From Bacteroidota bacterium (lineage in GTDB: Bacteria; Bacteroidota; Bacteroidia; Sphingobacteriales; Sphingobacteriaceae), in assembly GCA_026224775.1 (NCBI GenBank), contig JAMFRP010000026.1, positions 124,001 to 188,000 of the forward strand: a stretch of 64,000 nt of DNA, given 5' to 3'. This document shows positions 63,538 through 64,000 of the stretch, piece by piece. The notes beneath the pieces were generated by a model, which worked only from the letters and a program-made list of their open reading frames with translations, was not told the origin of the DNA and did no database searches. The translations under genes were made by a program, and so were the position numbers. Each line of letters begins with the position of its first letter. Within the stretch, counting starts at the first letter, position 1.

Positions 63538-64000
63538 CTAAACTATTTGTTGACCCAGCACCTGCAAAATAGCTTTTGCTTTAAGTAAGCATTCTTCATA
63601 TTCCTGTTCGGCATCGGCGTGATAGGTAATGGCACTGCCAACCTGGAAGGATAGGTATTTATTTGCAGCATTATACAGAATGGTGCGTATCACCACATTA
63701 AAATCAAAATCATCATCAGGGCTGAAGTAGCCCATCGCACCAGAATAAATACCACGCTTGCTGCGTTCAAGCTCTTCCATCAAACGCATTGCGCTTATTT
63801 TAGGTGCGCCTGTCATGCTGCCCATTGGGAAGGTGTTTCTAATGGTATCAATTGAAGTAAGATTATCATCAATCTCGCACACAACAGTAGAGATCATTTG
63901 ATGCAATTGATTAAAGCTTCGTATCTCAAAAAGCTCTTCAGCTTTTACGGTGCCTTGTTTTGCTGAACGGGTAAGGTCGTTGCGCACTAAATCAACAATC
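63538..64000 (-). CDS. Chorismate-binding enzyme (PabB/TrpE type), N-terminus cut by window edge
   Basis: Only the C-terminal 154 or so residues are in the window; the frame stays open to base 64000. The sequence reads IVDLVRNDLTR at the edge, then HQMISTVVCEI, NTFPMGSMTGAPKISAMRLMEELE, RGIYSGAMGYFSPDDDFDFNVVIRTI and SFQVGSAITYHADAEQEYEECLLKAKAIL. This is the conserved catalytic end of chorismate-utilising enzymes. FPMGSMTGAPK and the short form point to aminodeoxychorismate synthase component I (folate synthesis) rather than anthranilate synthase, but the missing part is needed to be sure. Confidence 0.88.
   Translation of the reverse strand, partial: IVDLVRNDLTRSAKQGTVKAEELFEIRSFNQLHQMISTVVCEIDDNLTSIDTIRNTFPMGSMTGAPKISAMRLMEELERSKRGIYSGAMGYFSPDDDFDFNVVIRTILYNAANKYLSFQVGSAITYHADAEQEYEECLLKAKAILQVLGQQIV

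Noticed and set aside
1..64000. CRISPR arrays, tRNA or rRNA genes, prophage or integrative elements
   Set aside because: I saw no regularly spaced repeats, no tRNA-like cloverleaf in the gaps, and no integrase, phage or conjugation genes. Low-similarity RNA genes could still have been missed by eye.

Overview
The window looks like chromosomal DNA of a soil or plant-associated Bacteroidota of the Sphingobacteriaceae, Mucilaginibacter/Pedobacter type. The signs are SusC/SusD pairs, DUF6377 and 7TM-DISM regulators, DUF6515 and DUF4783 proteins, almost no Shine-Dalgarno sequences, AT-rich leaders and TAnnTTTG-type -7 boxes. This placement is inferred from gene content; no rRNA or tRNA gene lies in the window, and I saw no complete transposon, prophage or CRISPR array.

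Positions 1-31,200 are a block of glycan-utilisation loci. A SusC receptor runs off the left edge on the minus strand, next to a divergent DUF6377 membrane regulator. Next is an alpha-glucan (starch) locus: a minus-strand GH13 amylase, a 653-bp control region, then SusC-SusD-SusE, a GH31 alpha-glucosidase and a second GH13 lipoprotein. Then comes a beta-glucan locus: SusC-SusD, GH16, GH30, GH3, a second GH30, a seven-haem cytochrome c and GH5. This enzyme set suits beta-1,3/1,6-glucans (laminarin or fungal wall). In both loci a hairpin separates the glycan-capture genes from the enzyme genes. The SusC promoter of the beta-glucan locus has an 18-bp perfect palindrome over its -7 box.

Directly after the beta-glucan locus is the most unusual gene (31316-33223). 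It encodes a 7TM-DISM membrane sensor whose cytoplasmic tail is the zinc-ribbon/helix-turn-helix DNA-binding part of an IS1595-type transposase, with no DDE catalytic domain. It looks like a transposase DNA reader reused as the output domain of a membrane receptor beside the locus it may control.

Positions 33,200-46,100 hold a long AT-rich gap with palindromes and an apparent 28-codon membrane peptide gene, an AsmA-like protein, a CheB-CheR-PAS-histidine kinase fusion and a Gly/Tyr-rich DUF6515 protein. They also hold a three-gene mannose operon (phosphomannose isomerase, eukaryotic-type phosphomannomutase, GH130 phosphorylase) and a sphingomyelin-synthase-like PAP2_C protein.

Positions 46,100-64,000 are mostly housekeeping: MerC plus a Fur-family regulator, amidase, MBL hydrolase, YceH, LysE, a sugar MFS transporter, dCMP deaminase, cytidylate kinase, an ArfB-like rescue factor, LpxR, Lon, a TPR protein, GpmI, DUF4783, NadC, PlsY and the C-terminal part of a PabB/TrpE-type enzyme. 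At least three genes here (merC, yceH, gpmI) have a TATATTTG box exactly four bases before the start codon, which predicts leaderless mRNAs.
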